NCBI GenBank assembly: GCA_009380025.1
Contig: WHSP01000006.1
Location: forward strand, 1 to 64,000
Source of the DNA: Gemmatimonas sp.
GTDB lineage: Bacteria; Gemmatimonadota; Gemmatimonadetes; Longimicrobiales; Longimicrobiaceae
Direction of reading: 5' to 3'
Length of the DNA stretch: 64,000 bases
Below, piece after piece: positions 34,449 through 45,528 of the stretch. The position numbers and the translations under genes were made by a program. The notes beneath the pieces were generated by a model. That model saw only the letters and a list, made by a program, of their open reading frames with translations, ran no database searches and had not been told where the DNA came from. Every line of letters starts with the position of its first letter. The first letter of the stretch is position 1.

Positions 34449-35357
34449 ATGGCTACGGCAGCACGAAAGACGCGACGACGCAGGCGGTCCGCTCCCTCTC
34501 TGAGGGAGGGGTTCAATGCTGCGGCGGCTGAGGATCAGTCCAGCCTCGATCAGTACCTCAAGGAAGTGAGCACACACCCGCTGCTCACGCCCGTCGAGGA
34601 GGTCGAGTTGGGTCGTCGTGCTCAGGTCGGAGACGAGGACGCAGTGCAGGAGTTGGTGCGGGCGAATCTTCGGTTCGTGATCTCGGTCGCCAAGAAGTAT
34701 CAGAACCGCGGCGTGAGCCTGTCGGACCTCATCCAGGAGGGCAACGTCGGGCTGGTCACGGCGGCCCGAAAGTTCGATCCCGAACAGGGCGTGAAGTTCA
34801 TCTCGTACGCCGTTTGGTGGATCCGTCAGGCGATCCTGTCGGCGCTTGCCAACCAGGGTCGGGCAGTGCGCGTCCCCTTGAACCGCGCGTCGGATCTGGC
34901 GAAGATCTTCCGCGAGCGAGAGCGCCTCAAGCAGGAGATCGGTCGTGACCCGAACCCGCAGGAGCTTTCGGTAGCCACCGGGCTATCGCCCGAGATCGTC
35001 GAGAGCCTGCAGACGCTCAACGCTGCGGAGATCCGTCTGGACGCACCGATCGGCGATACCGACGACTCGCAGCTCATGGATCGGTTCATCACCGACGAGG
35101 CGATCCTCACCGAGGAGGAAGTCGAAGAACGCCTGCTGACGGAGCGGATCGGCCGTGCCCTGGAAACGCTCCAGCCCCGCGACGCCAAGGTGCTCCGGCT
35201 CTATTTCGGTCTCGAGGGAGGTCGGGAGCACACTCTCGAAGAGATCGGCGACATCCTCGGCGTCACCAGGGAGCGAATCCGTCAGCTTCGCGACCGCGCC
35301 TTGAAGCGGCTCCGCGAGGGCGACCAGGGAACCGCGCTCGCCTCATTCGCTGCCTGA
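34449..35357 (+). CDS. rpoD: Primary-type RNA polymerase sigma factor (RpoD/SigA family)
   Basis: 302 residues. Region 1.2 is SSLDQYLKEVSTHPLLTPVE, region 2 contains RANLRFVISVAKKYQNRGVS, DLIQEGNVGLVTAARKFDPE, FISYAVWWIRQAILSALANQ, region 3 GRDPNPQELSVATGLSPEIV, and region 4 RDAKVLRLYFGLEGGREHTL, EEIGDILGVTRERIRQLRDR. Region 1.1 and the non-conserved domain are absent; an Arg/Lys-rich segment (TAARKTRRRRRSAP) is at the N-terminus. The core is that of a housekeeping sigma factor, and short versions without region 1.1 serve as primary sigma in several phyla. A group 2 sigma is the alternative. Confidence 0.92.
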   Translation: MATAARKTRRRRRSAPSLREGFNAAAAEDQSSLDQYLKEVSTHPLLTPVEEVELGRRAQVGDEDAVQELVRANLRFVISVAKKYQNRGVSLSDLIQEGNVGLVTAARKFDPEQGVKFISYAVWWIRQAILSALANQGRAVRVPLNRASDLAKIFRERERLKQEIGRDPNPQELSVATGLSPEIVESLQTLNAAEIRLDAPIGDTDDSQLMDRFITDEAILTEEEVEERLLTERIGRALETLQPRDAKVLRLYFGLEGGREHTLEEIGDILGVTRERIRQLRDRALKRLREGDQGTALASFAA

Positions 35358-35392
35358 CTGCCCTTGCCGCGGATCGCACGCGTAGCCCGCTC

Positions 35393-35424
35393 GGCACCTC
35401 CTTCTTCCCGGGAGGTGCCTTTTC
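35393..35424 (+). terminator. Intrinsic terminator after rpoD
   Basis: GGCACCTCC (35393-35401) pairs with GGAGGTGCC (35411-35419), followed by TTTT. It ends about 20 bases before the rsgA start, so rsgA translation signals lie just past it. Confidence 0.8.
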
Positions 35425-35443
35425 GTTCGCCCCCGAGGAAGCC

Positions 35444-36358
35444 GTGCTGACCGGAATCGTGCTTCGCTCGAGCGGCGGCGTCTACGAGGTCGAAACGGCG
35501 GAAGGCGTGCACGAAGCACTGCTCCGCGGGCGTCTCAAGCTGGAATCGCGAGTCGGCGATCGCGTCGTCGTTGGCGACCGGGTCGAGATCGAAGCCGCGA
35601 CCCCCGGCCCAGCCTGGACGATCGAGCACGTCGACGAACGTCACAGCGCGCTCGTGCGACGAGCCCCGGGTAAGGCACCGAAAGCGAAGGTCATCGTCGC
35701 GAACCTCCATCGGGTAGTCGTCGTCTTCGCCTCGGCCGACCCCGAGCCACACCTGCGGATGCTGGACCGCTTCCTCGTCCTCGCCGAGAGTAGCGATCTG
35801 GACGCCGTTGTCGTTGCCAACAAAATCGATCTGCTCGGACAGGCGGCCGCGCGCGCGCGGTTCCACGTCTACGAGGAGATCGGGTACCGGGTCGTCTTCA
35901 CGTCGGCGAAGACGGGCCTGGGGGTTGGGGAGCTCCGGGAGATCCTTTGCGAAGGGATCTCGACCCTGACGGGTCCTTCAGGGGTGGGGAAGTCGAGCCT
36001 GCTCAACGCGGTCCAGCCGGGGTTGGGGTTGCGGGTGAGTGCGGTGAGCGAGCGGGTCCGGAAGGGGCGCCACACGACCGTGACGGCCGAGCTCATCCAT
36101 CTGGAGTGCGGGGGGTACGTGGCGGACACGCCCGGACTTCGAGAGATCGGGCTCTGGGGGGTGGATCTGGACGAGTTGGGCCTCTACTTCCCGGAGTTCG
36201 AGCCGTATCTCGGCCATTGTCGGTACAGGAACTCGTGCACGCACAGTCACGAGCCGGGGTGTTCAGTACGGGCGGCGGCCGAGAGGGGGGAGATCGCGGA
36301 ATCGCGATTCGATAGCTACTTGCGGCTGGTGCATGGCGATGACCTCGACGGCGCCTGA
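35444..36358 (+). CDS. rsgA: Ribosome small subunit-dependent GTPase A
   Basis: 304 residues with a GTG start behind CGAGGAAGCC. An N-terminal OB-fold (TGIVLRSSGGVYEVETAEGV) is followed by a circularly permuted GTPase: VVANKIDLL (G4), FTSAKTGLGVGEL (G5), then GPSGVGKSSLLNAV (G1), RHTTVTAELIHL (G2) and DTPGLREIGLWG (G3). A C-terminal zinc knuckle is formed by CRYRNSCTHSHEPGC. RsgA assists late 30S subunit maturation and releases on GTP hydrolysis. All family landmarks are present at normal length. Confidence 0.95.
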   Translation: MLTGIVLRSSGGVYEVETAEGVHEALLRGRLKLESRVGDRVVVGDRVEIEAATPGPAWTIEHVDERHSALVRRAPGKAPKAKVIVANLHRVVVVFASADPEPHLRMLDRFLVLAESSDLDAVVVANKIDLLGQAAARARFHVYEEIGYRVVFTSAKTGLGVGELREILCEGISTLTGPSGVGKSSLLNAVQPGLGLRVSAVSERVRKGRHTTVTAELIHLECGGYVADTPGLREIGLWGVDLDELGLYFPEFEPYLGHCRYRNSCTHSHEPGCSVRAAAERGEIAESRFDSYLRLVHGDDLDGA

Positions 36359-36415
36359 ACTGCATCCGTCGCCATGCTTGCTCGACGGACGCGCCCGCTG
36401 TAGCTTCGAACATAG

Positions 36416-36494
36416 CCGACAGGGGTACCCCGCTTCAGCGGGGTTGAGAGAGTCCCTTGGAACCTGATCCGGTCAATACCGGCGGAGGGAGCGC
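36416..36494 (+). ncRNA. TPP riboswitch (thi-box) upstream of thiC
   Basis: The element contains ACAGGGGTACC, GGGTTGAGAGAGTCCC, the strongly conserved AACCTGATCCGGTCAATACC and GGCGGAGGGAGCG, which form the thiamine pyrophosphate aptamer arms. It ends 46 bases before an intrinsic terminator and 126 bases before thiC, an arrangement that fits premature termination when TPP is abundant. Confidence 0.93.
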
Positions 36495-36505
36495 GGCGCG
36501 AGTGA

Positions 36506-38329
<1,824 letters not shown>

Positions 38330-38362
38330 GTAGCCCGGTACTGGGTTGCCGGTTGGTTCGGT
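38330..38362. repeat. Short CCGGTACTGGGTTGCCGGTT repeat
   Basis: TAGCCCGGTACTGGGTTGCC and GGTTGGTTCGG form a degenerate unit of the short repeat seen at 13162, 23008 and 34082. It starts directly at the thiC stop codon. Confidence 0.4.
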
Positions 38363-38478
38363 GTAGTGGCGGCCGTTACGGGACCGGGCCTGCCGCCTCG
38401 GCCTGTTGCAACGGTCGTTGTAGCTGCGGACGGACATGCCGGGACGTCGCTTTTCCCTGCGAAAGAGAGTCGGATAAG

Positions 38479-40425
38479 ATGAAGAGAGGGATTGTAAGCC
38501 TTCTTCTTACAATGGCTGCAGTGCCGGGCGCGGCGCAGGAGATCGACTGGTACGCGAACGGCCGGGATGTGGAAGGGACGCGCTACTCGCCGGCGGCCGT
38601 TATCACGCGGGACAACGTGGCGCGGCTCGAGCCAGCCTGGACATATCGGACCGGTGAGAGCGAGGCTGGGTTTGCCACCACGAAGCCAACCTCGTTCGAG
38701 GCGACGCCCCTGGTCAGCGAGGGGGTGATGTACGTCGGTACGCCGCTCGGCCGCGTCATCGCGCTCGACGCGGCGACCGGGCGTGAGCTCTGGATCTTCG
38801 ACCCGGAGATCCAGCGAGATGTCACGTATGGCGACTTCGCGAGCCGGGGCGTTTCTCTCTGGATGGATGATCGGTCCGGGGACGGCGAGACGTGCCGCCG
38901 CCGGATCTTCGTCGCCACGGCTCAGGCGCAGTTGATCGCCATCGACGCAGCCGATGGCGAGCCTTGCCGAAGGTTCGGGGAAACAGGCATCGTCGATCTG
39001 ACCCGCGGCCTGCGCATCGCGCCATTCGAGCCTGCCGCCTACTCGATCACCTCGCCCCCGGTCATCGTCAACGACCTGGTGATCACGGGTTCCTCCGCCG
39101 GCGACAACACCGTTCCTGATCTGCCGAGCGGCGAGGTGCGCGCCTTCGATGCGCGAACAGGCGAGCTGCGCTGGAGCTGGGATCCCATTCCGCAGGATCC
39201 GGCGGATCCCGCTTACGCCGAGTGGCGTGGTGAGCTCGCGCACGGCACCGGTGCCGCGAATGTCTGGTCGGTTATGACGGCCGACCCGGAACGCGACCTG
39301 GTCTTCCTACCCACCAGTAGTCCCGCCCCCGACTACTACGGTGTGCTACGCCTGGGCGACAACCGATACGCAAACTCCATCGCGGCGCTACGCGCTTCGA
39401 CGGGGGAACTCGTTTGGGCCTTCCAGACCGTCCACCACGACCTCTGGGACTATGACAACGCCGCCCCGCCGGCGCTCGTCACCATCGCCCGCGACGGGAT
39501 CGAGATTCCCGCGGTGCTCCAGGCGACCAAGACCGGGATGCTCTTCGTTCTCCACCGGGAGACGGGAGAGCCCCTCTTTCCCGTCGAGGAGAGGGAAGTT
39601 CCGGCTAGTCGGATCCCGGGCGAGGAGCCCTCGCCGACCCAGCCGTTCACGGCCGGGCTCCGCCCGCTGAGCCCTCATTCCCTTTCGGTGAGCGACGTGT
39701 GGGGGCCCACGACCGAGGATCGGGAAGCGTGTCGAGAAATGATCGAACCGCTTCGCAACGAAGGCATCTTCACTCCTCCGGACACGGCCGGCACCCTGGT
39801 CATCCCTTCGAATATCGGCGGAGCGCACTGGGGTGGCGTCGCGTGGGATCCCGAACGACGGATCGCCGTGGTCCCCGTGAATCGTGTCGCCGCTGAAGTG
39901 CAGCTGATCCCCAGGGAGTCCATCGACATCCAGGAAGCCAGAGCCGAGAGCGATCGGCTCGGCCTGGGCTACGAGTACAACGTGATGCGCGGGACGCCCT
40001 ACATGATGCGGCGTCGGATCCTTCTCGGACCTTCCGGATTACCCTGCTCGCCACCTCCATTCGGCACCCTCGTCGCCACTTCATTGGACACCGGAGAGCA
40101 CCTCTGGGAAGTTCCGTTGGGATCGGTCGAAGCGCTCGTTCCGCCAGCCGTTGAACTGCCTGCAGAGTGGGGATCGGTCAACCTCGGTGGGCCGATCGTC
40201 ACGGCGGGTGGAGTCGTGTTCATCGGAGCTTCGCTCGATCGGTCGCTGAAGGCGTACGATATTGAGACCGGTCGGGAGCTCTGGCGTGGGGACCTTCCCG
40301 AGAGCGGGAAGGCAACGCCGATGACCTATCAGCTGGCCAACGGGGATCAGTATGTCGCGATCACTGTCGGGGGTGGAGATGTGTTCGGGGAGGGTGATTA
40401 CATCGTAGCTTTCCGGCTTCCCTGA
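38479..40425 (+). CDS. Secreted PQQ-dependent dehydrogenase, second copy
   Basis: 648 residues from the ATG at 38479. The signal peptide is short (KRGIVSLLLTMAAVPGAAQ). The propeller starts at IDWYANGRDVEGTRYSPAAV and repeats DAATGRELWIF, DARTGELRWSW, RASTGELVWAFQTVHHDLWD, DTGEHLWEV and DIETGRELWRGDLPESGKAT. YDNAAPPALVTI and TKTGMLFVLHRETGEPLFPV parallel the first copy at 2469. It resembles the beta-propeller of membrane-bound glucose dehydrogenase, without the membrane helices and without cytochrome c. It likely oxidises a sugar or polyol in the periplasm. A Cys pair (GETCRRR, GEPCRRFGE) is present in the middle. Confidence 0.9.
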   Translation: MKRGIVSLLLTMAAVPGAAQEIDWYANGRDVEGTRYSPAAVITRDNVARLEPAWTYRTGESEAGFATTKPTSFEATPLVSEGVMYVGTPLGRVIALDAATGRELWIFDPEIQRDVTYGDFASRGVSLWMDDRSGDGETCRRRIFVATAQAQLIAIDAADGEPCRRFGETGIVDLTRGLRIAPFEPAAYSITSPPVIVNDLVITGSSAGDNTVPDLPSGEVRAFDARTGELRWSWDPIPQDPADPAYAEWRGELAHGTGAANVWSVMTADPERDLVFLPTSSPAPDYYGVLRLGDNRYANSIAALRASTGELVWAFQTVHHDLWDYDNAAPPALVTIARDGIEIPAVLQATKTGMLFVLHRETGEPLFPVEEREVPASRIPGEEPSPTQPFTAGLRPLSPHSLSVSDVWGPTTEDREACREMIEPLRNEGIFTPPDTAGTLVIPSNIGGAHWGGVAWDPERRIAVVPVNRVAAEVQLIPRESIDIQEARAESDRLGLGYEYNVMRGTPYMMRRRILLGPSGLPCSPPPFGTLVATSLDTGEHLWEVPLGSVEALVPPAVELPAEWGSVNLGGPIVTAGGVVFIGASLDRSLKAYDIETGRELWRGDLPESGKATPMTYQLANGDQYVAITVGGGDVFGEGDYIVAFRLP

Positions 40426-40579
40426 GCTAGGCCCGTTTTAGCCTCTGGTGGGCCATCCGATTTTCGTTGTCCGGGCATCGTTGAACGAGTATGATGCGGA
40501 CCTGTATCCAACCTGAATCCGCACTGCCTATCGATCTGCGGATCGATCCCATCACCTTCAGACCCGAGAGGCGAGTTCG

Positions 40580-41236
40580 ATGAGAACGATGCTGAGCACC
40601 GCGATTCCCGCAGCGCTCCTGCTGATGGCAGTCGACGCAGACGGACAGGAACCTCGGCTGACCTTCTTCGTCACGAGTGAGGGTCCTGGGGACGGAGCGA
40701 ACCTGGGCGGTTTCGAAGGAGCTGATCAGCATTGTCAGACACTGGCGACGGCGGTGGGTGCTGGCGACCTGACCTGGCGGGCGTATCTCAGCCAGACGGC
40801 CGGCGGCGGCGTAGGGCCGATCAACGCTCGCGATCGAATAGGTGGTGGCCCGTGGTTCAACGCAGACGGCCAGGTCATCGCCTGGAACGTAGAGGACCTG
40901 CACGGCGATTTCGAGCGGGACCGGAACAACATCCGCAAGCCGACGGCGCTCAACGAGAGGGGCGAGGAGGTGAACGGAGCGGGTGATCAGCCCAACCAGC
41001 ACGATATTCTCACCGGGTCGGACTCGCACGGCCGGGCGCTGCTCGGTGTTCCCCCGATCACGACGTGTGACAACTGGGCGAGCAACGGCGAGGGACGGGT
41101 GATGGTTGGTCACCATGACCGGCTCGGCGGTGCGAACTCTTCCTGGAACGCGGTGCATCTCAGCGCCGGTTGCAGTCAAGAGAACCTGGTCTCGACAGGT
41201 GGGGACGGCTTGTTCTACTGCTTCGCCGTGATGTAA
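40580..41236 (+). CDS. Exported endostatin/lectin-like domain protein
   Basis: 218 residues. Signal peptide ~23 residues (LSTAIPAALLLMAVDADGQ). The mature sequence is one conserved domain: FFVTSEGPGDGANLGGFEGA, DQHCQTLATAVGAGDLTWRA, GPINARDRIGGGPWFNADGQ, NEVNG-like EVNGAGDQPNQHDILTGSDS and SQENLVSTGGDGLFYCFAV. Four Cys are placed as for two disulphides. This is the collagenase NC10/endostatin-like fold found in secreted bacterial proteins of unknown function; ligand binding is inferred. GAGAGGCGAG precedes the ATG. Confidence 0.82.
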   Translation: MRTMLSTAIPAALLLMAVDADGQEPRLTFFVTSEGPGDGANLGGFEGADQHCQTLATAVGAGDLTWRAYLSQTAGGGVGPINARDRIGGGPWFNADGQVIAWNVEDLHGDFERDRNNIRKPTALNERGEEVNGAGDQPNQHDILTGSDSHGRALLGVPPITTCDNWASNGEGRVMVGHHDRLGGANSSWNAVHLSAGCSQENLVSTGGDGLFYCFAVM

Positions 41237-41286
41237 CCATTCGCGCCCGTGCCGAGGCGCGGGCCAAGGGTGCGGTGCCGGACTGA

Positions 41287-41320
41287 GAGGGCGTTCGACG
41301 CAGCTGCGTCGAACGCCCTC
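41287..41320. repeat. Perfect 34-base palindrome
   Basis: GAGGGCGTTCGACGCAG (41287-41303) is followed without a loop by its exact reverse complement (41304-41320). It lies 50 bases after the stop of the preceding gene. No T-run follows, so it may be a bidirectional 3' structure, a protein-binding site or a cruciform-forming element. Confidence 0.7.
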
Positions 41321-41417
41321 GTTCACTGGGATCGAAAGTGTGGCGCACCTGACTGGCGGTCGGCATATTCGAGCGTACCAAAGGCTGGACAGTCTCGGCA
41401 CCCCTACCCCACGGCCA

Positions 41418-41912
41418 ATGTTTCTTCGGCGCCTGATCCAGTGGATCATCGACTTCCTCCGCCACCTGTTCGGCAACAGCGACCACAAGCCTCCCCCGAC
41501 TCCTGAGAAGTACGAGTTCCTCCGGTGCCGGAACGACGACGAACAAACGGCAGGCCAGTCGATCGGGCCGGATGGCGGGAGGCTGGAAGTGGCGGGTAAT
41601 CTCTTGGAGGTGCCGCCCGGCGCCGTCGCCGAGCCAGTCGAGTTCAGCTTCACCCTGCTGGCCGACGAGTTCCTCAAGATCGAGATCCGGGCGAATCGCT
41701 CCGATAAGTTCGAGTTTCAGGGGTCGGTCACGCTCACCCTCAGTTTCGGGCGTTGCGAGAGGTCTCCCGATCCAGCCGTCGCGATCCTGAAGATCGATCC
41801 GGAAACCGATCGTGTTCTGGAGGTGGTCGGCGGACAGTTGGACCGACAGCGGCAGACGGTTACCGCGAGCCTGCAGACGCTGAGCCGCTACACCCTCGGT
41901 TGGCCGGGCTGA
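41418..41912 (+). CDS. Protein with a ZU5-like beta domain
   Basis: 164 residues from the ATG at 41418. The N-terminus is an amphipathic or hydrophobic segment (FLRRLIQWIIDFLRHLFG), which could associate with the membrane. Then follows a beta domain with IGPDGGRLEVAGNLLEVPPG, AVAEPVEFSFTL and VTLTLSFGRC, IDPETDRVLEVVGGQ, TASLQTLSRYTLGW. The 'GG.l.v....l.vPpGAv..p' pattern is typical of ZU5-like repeats in surface proteins. The function is unknown. The 3' end overlaps the SARP gene by 25 bases, tail to tail. Confidence 0.7.
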   Translation: MFLRRLIQWIIDFLRHLFGNSDHKPPPTPEKYEFLRCRNDDEQTAGQSIGPDGGRLEVAGNLLEVPPGAVAEPVEFSFTLLADEFLKIEIRANRSDKFEFQGSVTLTLSFGRCERSPDPAVAILKIDPETDRVLEVVGGQLDRQRQTVTASLQTLSRYTLGWPG

Positions 41913-44900
41913 TCCCGACCCTGGACCCCGGGGAGGGGCTCCGGTAGCAACTCGCTGTTCGGCGGCGCTGCGGCATCTGGTAGGAGGTCACGAACCACAG
42001 TTTCCAGATCCAACTCGCCGCCGACACCCCACTCTCTCTTCCATAGCTCGTAACCCGCCGCATGCTCGGCAGCTTCCATGACCCGATCGAGCTTTGCCCG
42101 GTCCGGTCTGGCGAGCTCGCTTTCCGATTCGACGTTCAGCTTCGAGGCGTAGGCGAGCAGTCGCACGGCACGGGCCACCTCGCCGTCCCGGAGCGCCAGC
42201 TCGGCAAGGTCCGACATGCACTCGACCGGGGGCTTCAAACCAACCTGGTGAAAGATCGAGAGGCTCTGCTTCAGCATCGGGGCAGCCTCGTGCAGCCGAT
42301 CGGCCCTCAGGTAGACCGCCCCGAGGCTGTGTGCCGAGTGCGCGAGGCCGACTCTGTCGCCGAGCTCCCGCTGCAGGGCGTAGCTCTCCTCCAGGTGGGT
42401 CCTCGCGGCGTCGAACTGCTCCATGTCACGCACAATCAAGCCGAGCGTGTTGAGCGCACCGGCTAGGATCTGCTTCCCGCCCGCCGCGCGAACGACGGAG
42501 ATGCCAGACTCCAACCAGGAGCGTGCGACCTCGAGATCTCCCTTGAGATAGGCGACAGTTCCGAGGTTGAGCAGCACCGACGCGTGGAACTGACGGTCCC
42601 CGAGCTCCTCGTTCAGGGCGAGGCATTCGGCGTAGACCGCTTCGGCATCCTCGAGCCTTCCCTGATCGATCTCCAGCGATCCCAAATTGAACAGGACGCC
42701 GGCCAGTCCGCGCGCCTTCCGAAGCTCGCGCAGGATCTCGAGGCTACGGTTGTAGTACGCTCGGGCCGCCTCGAACTCGCCCTGCTTCCAGGCTTGCTGC
42801 CCGAGGCGTGATAGCGCCGCGGCGATCCCCTCGCGATCACCGACGGCTTCGAGCTCGTTGAGCGCCTCCTCGGCCATCGAGCGGGCTTCCGAGAGGTCAC
42901 CCTGGTAGAGGGCGAGGGCGCTTGCGGCGAGGAGGCTACTCCCCTTCTGCTCGACAGCATCGTCCGAGAGCCGCGAGATCCGGAGGGCTTCCCGGGTCCA
43001 GTTCCGCCCCTCGGTAAGGTGACCCCGCATCCACCAGAACCGCCAGAGTGCACCGCACAAGCGTAGCATCGTCCGGGCATCGCGGCGGTTGCGAGCACGC
43101 TCGAGGAGCGCGCGCAGGTTGTCGTGTTCCAGGTCCATCCGCACCAGCCACTCTGCTTGCTCACCACCGACAAGGCGCGGCTCGGCCTCCTCCGCCAGAG
43201 CTATGTACAACTCCGTGTGGGCCTGCTGAGTCACGCTGGCCTCATCCCCATCCTCCCATAGCCGTTCGAGGGCGAACTCACCGATCGTTTCGAGCATCCC
43301 GAACCGCGGTTCGTCTTCTTCCGGATCGGAGCGGATGACGAGGCTCTTTCCTACGAGGGAGTCCAGACCATCGAGGGGATCGAGGTCGATTCCGTCGCCG
43401 ACGGCGGCGATCGCCTCTACGGCATCCAGCCGCGCACCACCCCGAAAGATCGCCAGGCGGCGGAACAGGCTGCGCTCAGGCGTCGTGAGCAGCCCATAGC
43501 TCCAGTCGACGGCGCTTCGGAGGGTCTGCTGGCGTGCGGGAAGGTCCCGCGGGCCTCCGGTGAGGAGCTGCAATCGGTTGCCGAGCCGGCTGACGATTGA
43601 CGTCGGGGAGAGGACGCGTGTTCGCGCAGCCGCCAGCTCGATCGCCAGGGGAAGGCCATCCAGCCGCGCGCAGATCTCGGCCACGGCGGCTGCGTTGGTC
43701 GCGGTCAGCGAGAAGTCGGGCTTGACTGCTTGCGCCCTGGCAACGAAGAGCTGGACGGCGCCGTAGCGGATCAGGTCGTCCGTGTGTGCGTCGATGCGAG
43801 GATCCGGTACAGACAGCGGCGCGACCGGGAGCTCGTGCTCCGATCGGATCCGCAGGACCGCACGGCTGGTAACGAGGATCTTGACCCGCGGCGCCGCCGA
43901 GATGAGCTCGGCGACATCGTCGGCCGCCTCTGCGACGTGCTCGAAGTTGTCGAGCACCAGGAGCAGACGGCGGTCGCGAAGGTGATCTCGAACGGCCTCG
44001 GCAAGCGGCATCGGACCCGTCTCACGCAGGCCCAGCGCGCCCGCGATCGCCGGTACGACGAGATCCGGCTCGGTCAGTGGCGCCAAAGCGACGAAGGCGA
44101 CTTCGTAGGCGTAGTCCGACAGGAATCCGCGCGCGACCTCGAGCGCCAGACGCGTCTTTCCAACTCCCCCTGGCCCGGTCAGCGTAACCACGCGGACGTC
44201 CTGCCGCTGGAGGGTGGCGCGGATCGCCTGCGATTCCCCGACGCGACCGATCAGCGGCGTCGGGGAGGAGGGTAGGAAAGCCCCGGCGACTCCCGATCGT
44301 AGCGGCACCGATGCCGGCCCAAATGCCGCGGAGCCCTGCGTTGCGCCACTCGCAGCCGAGGCCGCGGCTCCACTCCGAAGCTGCTCCGCAAACGCCTCCA
44401 CCGCCGGGTCAGGCTCCGCCTCCAACTCTCTCTGCAATCGCAGCTGGAACTCGAGCGCGCGCTCGATTGCACCCGCCCGATCTCCGGCTTCGGCGAGCGC
44501 CTGCATCGTGCGGATTGCCGCTTCGGCGTCCAGCGGCGATTCACTCGCCAGCTTCGTCCAGTAGGCAGCCGCGCCAGCCGGGTCCCCGGCGGCTTCGCGC
44601 GCCTGCCCAAGGCTGCGTAGCGCGCCCACATACATCATCCGCATACGGGCTCGTTCCGCCTCGAGCCAGTGCTCCCACTCCGGCGCATCCACAATCTCGC
44701 CGAGACCTTCGAGCAAGCCCCCTCGATATAACTCGACAGCCTCTGCCAAGCGGCCCGCACCCACCGATTGCCCGTAGGCGACGGCATCACACCACAGCCG
44801 CTCTCCGTCGACGCCCACCTCGTCTGCACCCCGACTCACCACCACCTGATCCGAGAGCGACCTCCGGAGCTGGAAGAGAGCCTGGTTCAGAGAGTTGCGA

Positions 44901-45088
44901 GCTCGCGACTCGGCTGACTCCGCCCAGAAGAGCCCGAGCAGCCGATCCCGACGACAAAAATCCCCCGGCCTCGCCACCGCCATGTAGGCGAGCAGCGCGA
45001 GGCGCTTCTCCTGAGCCAGAACCGACTGGATGGATCGACCGTCAGCGGCCCGAAGGTCGATCGGGCCGAGGAGGCGAAGCCGGATCAC
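41888..45088 (-). CDS. SARP/AfsR-type transcriptional regulator with NB-ARC ATPase and TPR repeats
   Basis: 1066 residues, GTG start at 45088. Residues 1-95: OmpR-type winged helix (IRLRLLGPIDLRAADGRSIQ, ARNSLNQALFQLRRSLSD). ~96-245: bacterial transcriptional activation domain (LAEAVELYRGGLLEGLGE, EPDPAVEAFAEQLR). ~280-600: STAND ATPase with Walker A GPGGVGKTRLA, Walker B LLLVLDNFEHV, LVTSRAVLRI, LDGLPLAIELAAARTRVLSP. ~650-1000: tetratricopeptide repeats. Such proteins integrate a signal through the TPRs and activate transcription after ATP-driven assembly. It is divergent from the trypsin-like lipoprotein gene and could control it; this is by position only. Confidence 0.92.
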   Translation of the reverse strand: MIRLRLLGPIDLRAADGRSIQSVLAQEKRLALLAYMAVARPGDFCRRDRLLGLFWAESAESRARNSLNQALFQLRRSLSDQVVVSRGADEVGVDGERLWCDAVAYGQSVGAGRLAEAVELYRGGLLEGLGEIVDAPEWEHWLEAERARMRMMYVGALRSLGQAREAAGDPAGAAAYWTKLASESPLDAEAAIRTMQALAEAGDRAGAIERALEFQLRLQRELEAEPDPAVEAFAEQLRSGAAASAASGATQGSAAFGPASVPLRSGVAGAFLPSSPTPLIGRVGESQAIRATLQRQDVRVVTLTGPGGVGKTRLALEVARGFLSDYAYEVAFVALAPLTEPDLVVPAIAGALGLRETGPMPLAEAVRDHLRDRRLLLVLDNFEHVAEAADDVAELISAAPRVKILVTSRAVLRIRSEHELPVAPLSVPDPRIDAHTDDLIRYGAVQLFVARAQAVKPDFSLTATNAAAVAEICARLDGLPLAIELAAARTRVLSPTSIVSRLGNRLQLLTGGPRDLPARQQTLRSAVDWSYGLLTTPERSLFRRLAIFRGGARLDAVEAIAAVGDGIDLDPLDGLDSLVGKSLVIRSDPEEDEPRFGMLETIGEFALERLWEDGDEASVTQQAHTELYIALAEEAEPRLVGGEQAEWLVRMDLEHDNLRALLERARNRRDARTMLRLCGALWRFWWMRGHLTEGRNWTREALRISRLSDDAVEQKGSSLLAASALALYQGDLSEARSMAEEALNELEAVGDREGIAAALSRLGQQAWKQGEFEAARAYYNRSLEILRELRKARGLAGVLFNLGSLEIDQGRLEDAEAVYAECLALNEELGDRQFHASVLLNLGTVAYLKGDLEVARSWLESGISVVRAAGGKQILAGALNTLGLIVRDMEQFDAARTHLEESYALQRELGDRVGLAHSAHSLGAVYLRADRLHEAAPMLKQSLSIFHQVGLKPPVECMSDLAELALRDGEVARAVRLLAYASKLNVESESELARPDRAKLDRVMEAAEHAAGYELWKREWGVGGELDLETVVRDLLPDAAAPPNSELLPEPLPGVQGRDQPGQPRV

Positions 45089-45528
45089 GGAAGCGGTCCC
45101 GCGAAGGACAGCGCGGCGGTGGATAAGTGCCGGCTAACGGGGGGATAAGGGGGTCTCGGTAGACTCGTCATCGCAGCGGTCGCCGGGCCGAGGGAGCAGG
45201 TGGAAAGCGGCGGGAGATCCAGTATGCCGCAGCCCCCGACGGGCCGCAAGGGTAAACCCGAACCCACCTTAGACATGCTGATCACCGACGTCCATCCGAC
45301 TCCTACCAGCGCCCGGGACGGAGAAGAGCTGCAGGTGCCGGGCCTCGAACCCGCCGACTCGGCCCAGGGAGAACCATCGAACCCCGAAGATCGGCCTGCC
45401 GGAGGTGCCGAGCGCGACTGGCTCTGGTCTCCCGTAACGCCTCTGCTCGTCCCCTCGCTGGCGCCACTGCACCTGCCATTCGACCACATCTACGCCCTAG
45501 CCGCATCGTATTCACGTTGAGAGGCGAC
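45089..45528. other. Divergent region between the SARP and protease genes
   Basis: About 440 bases. A frame of 106 codons (45200-45520) is open but has no ribosome site and a Pro-rich, unfamiliar product, so I do not call it. The stretch should hold both divergent promoters. Confidence 0.35.

Noticed and set aside
40427-41677. 416-codon minus-strand frame over the lectin-like gene
   Set aside because: No signal or domain, and the plus strand carries a conserved exported protein with a good ribosome site.
45200-45520. 106-codon plus-strand frame in the SARP/protease intergenic region
   Set aside because: Pro-rich, no ribosome site, no recognised sequence; left uncalled although not excluded.
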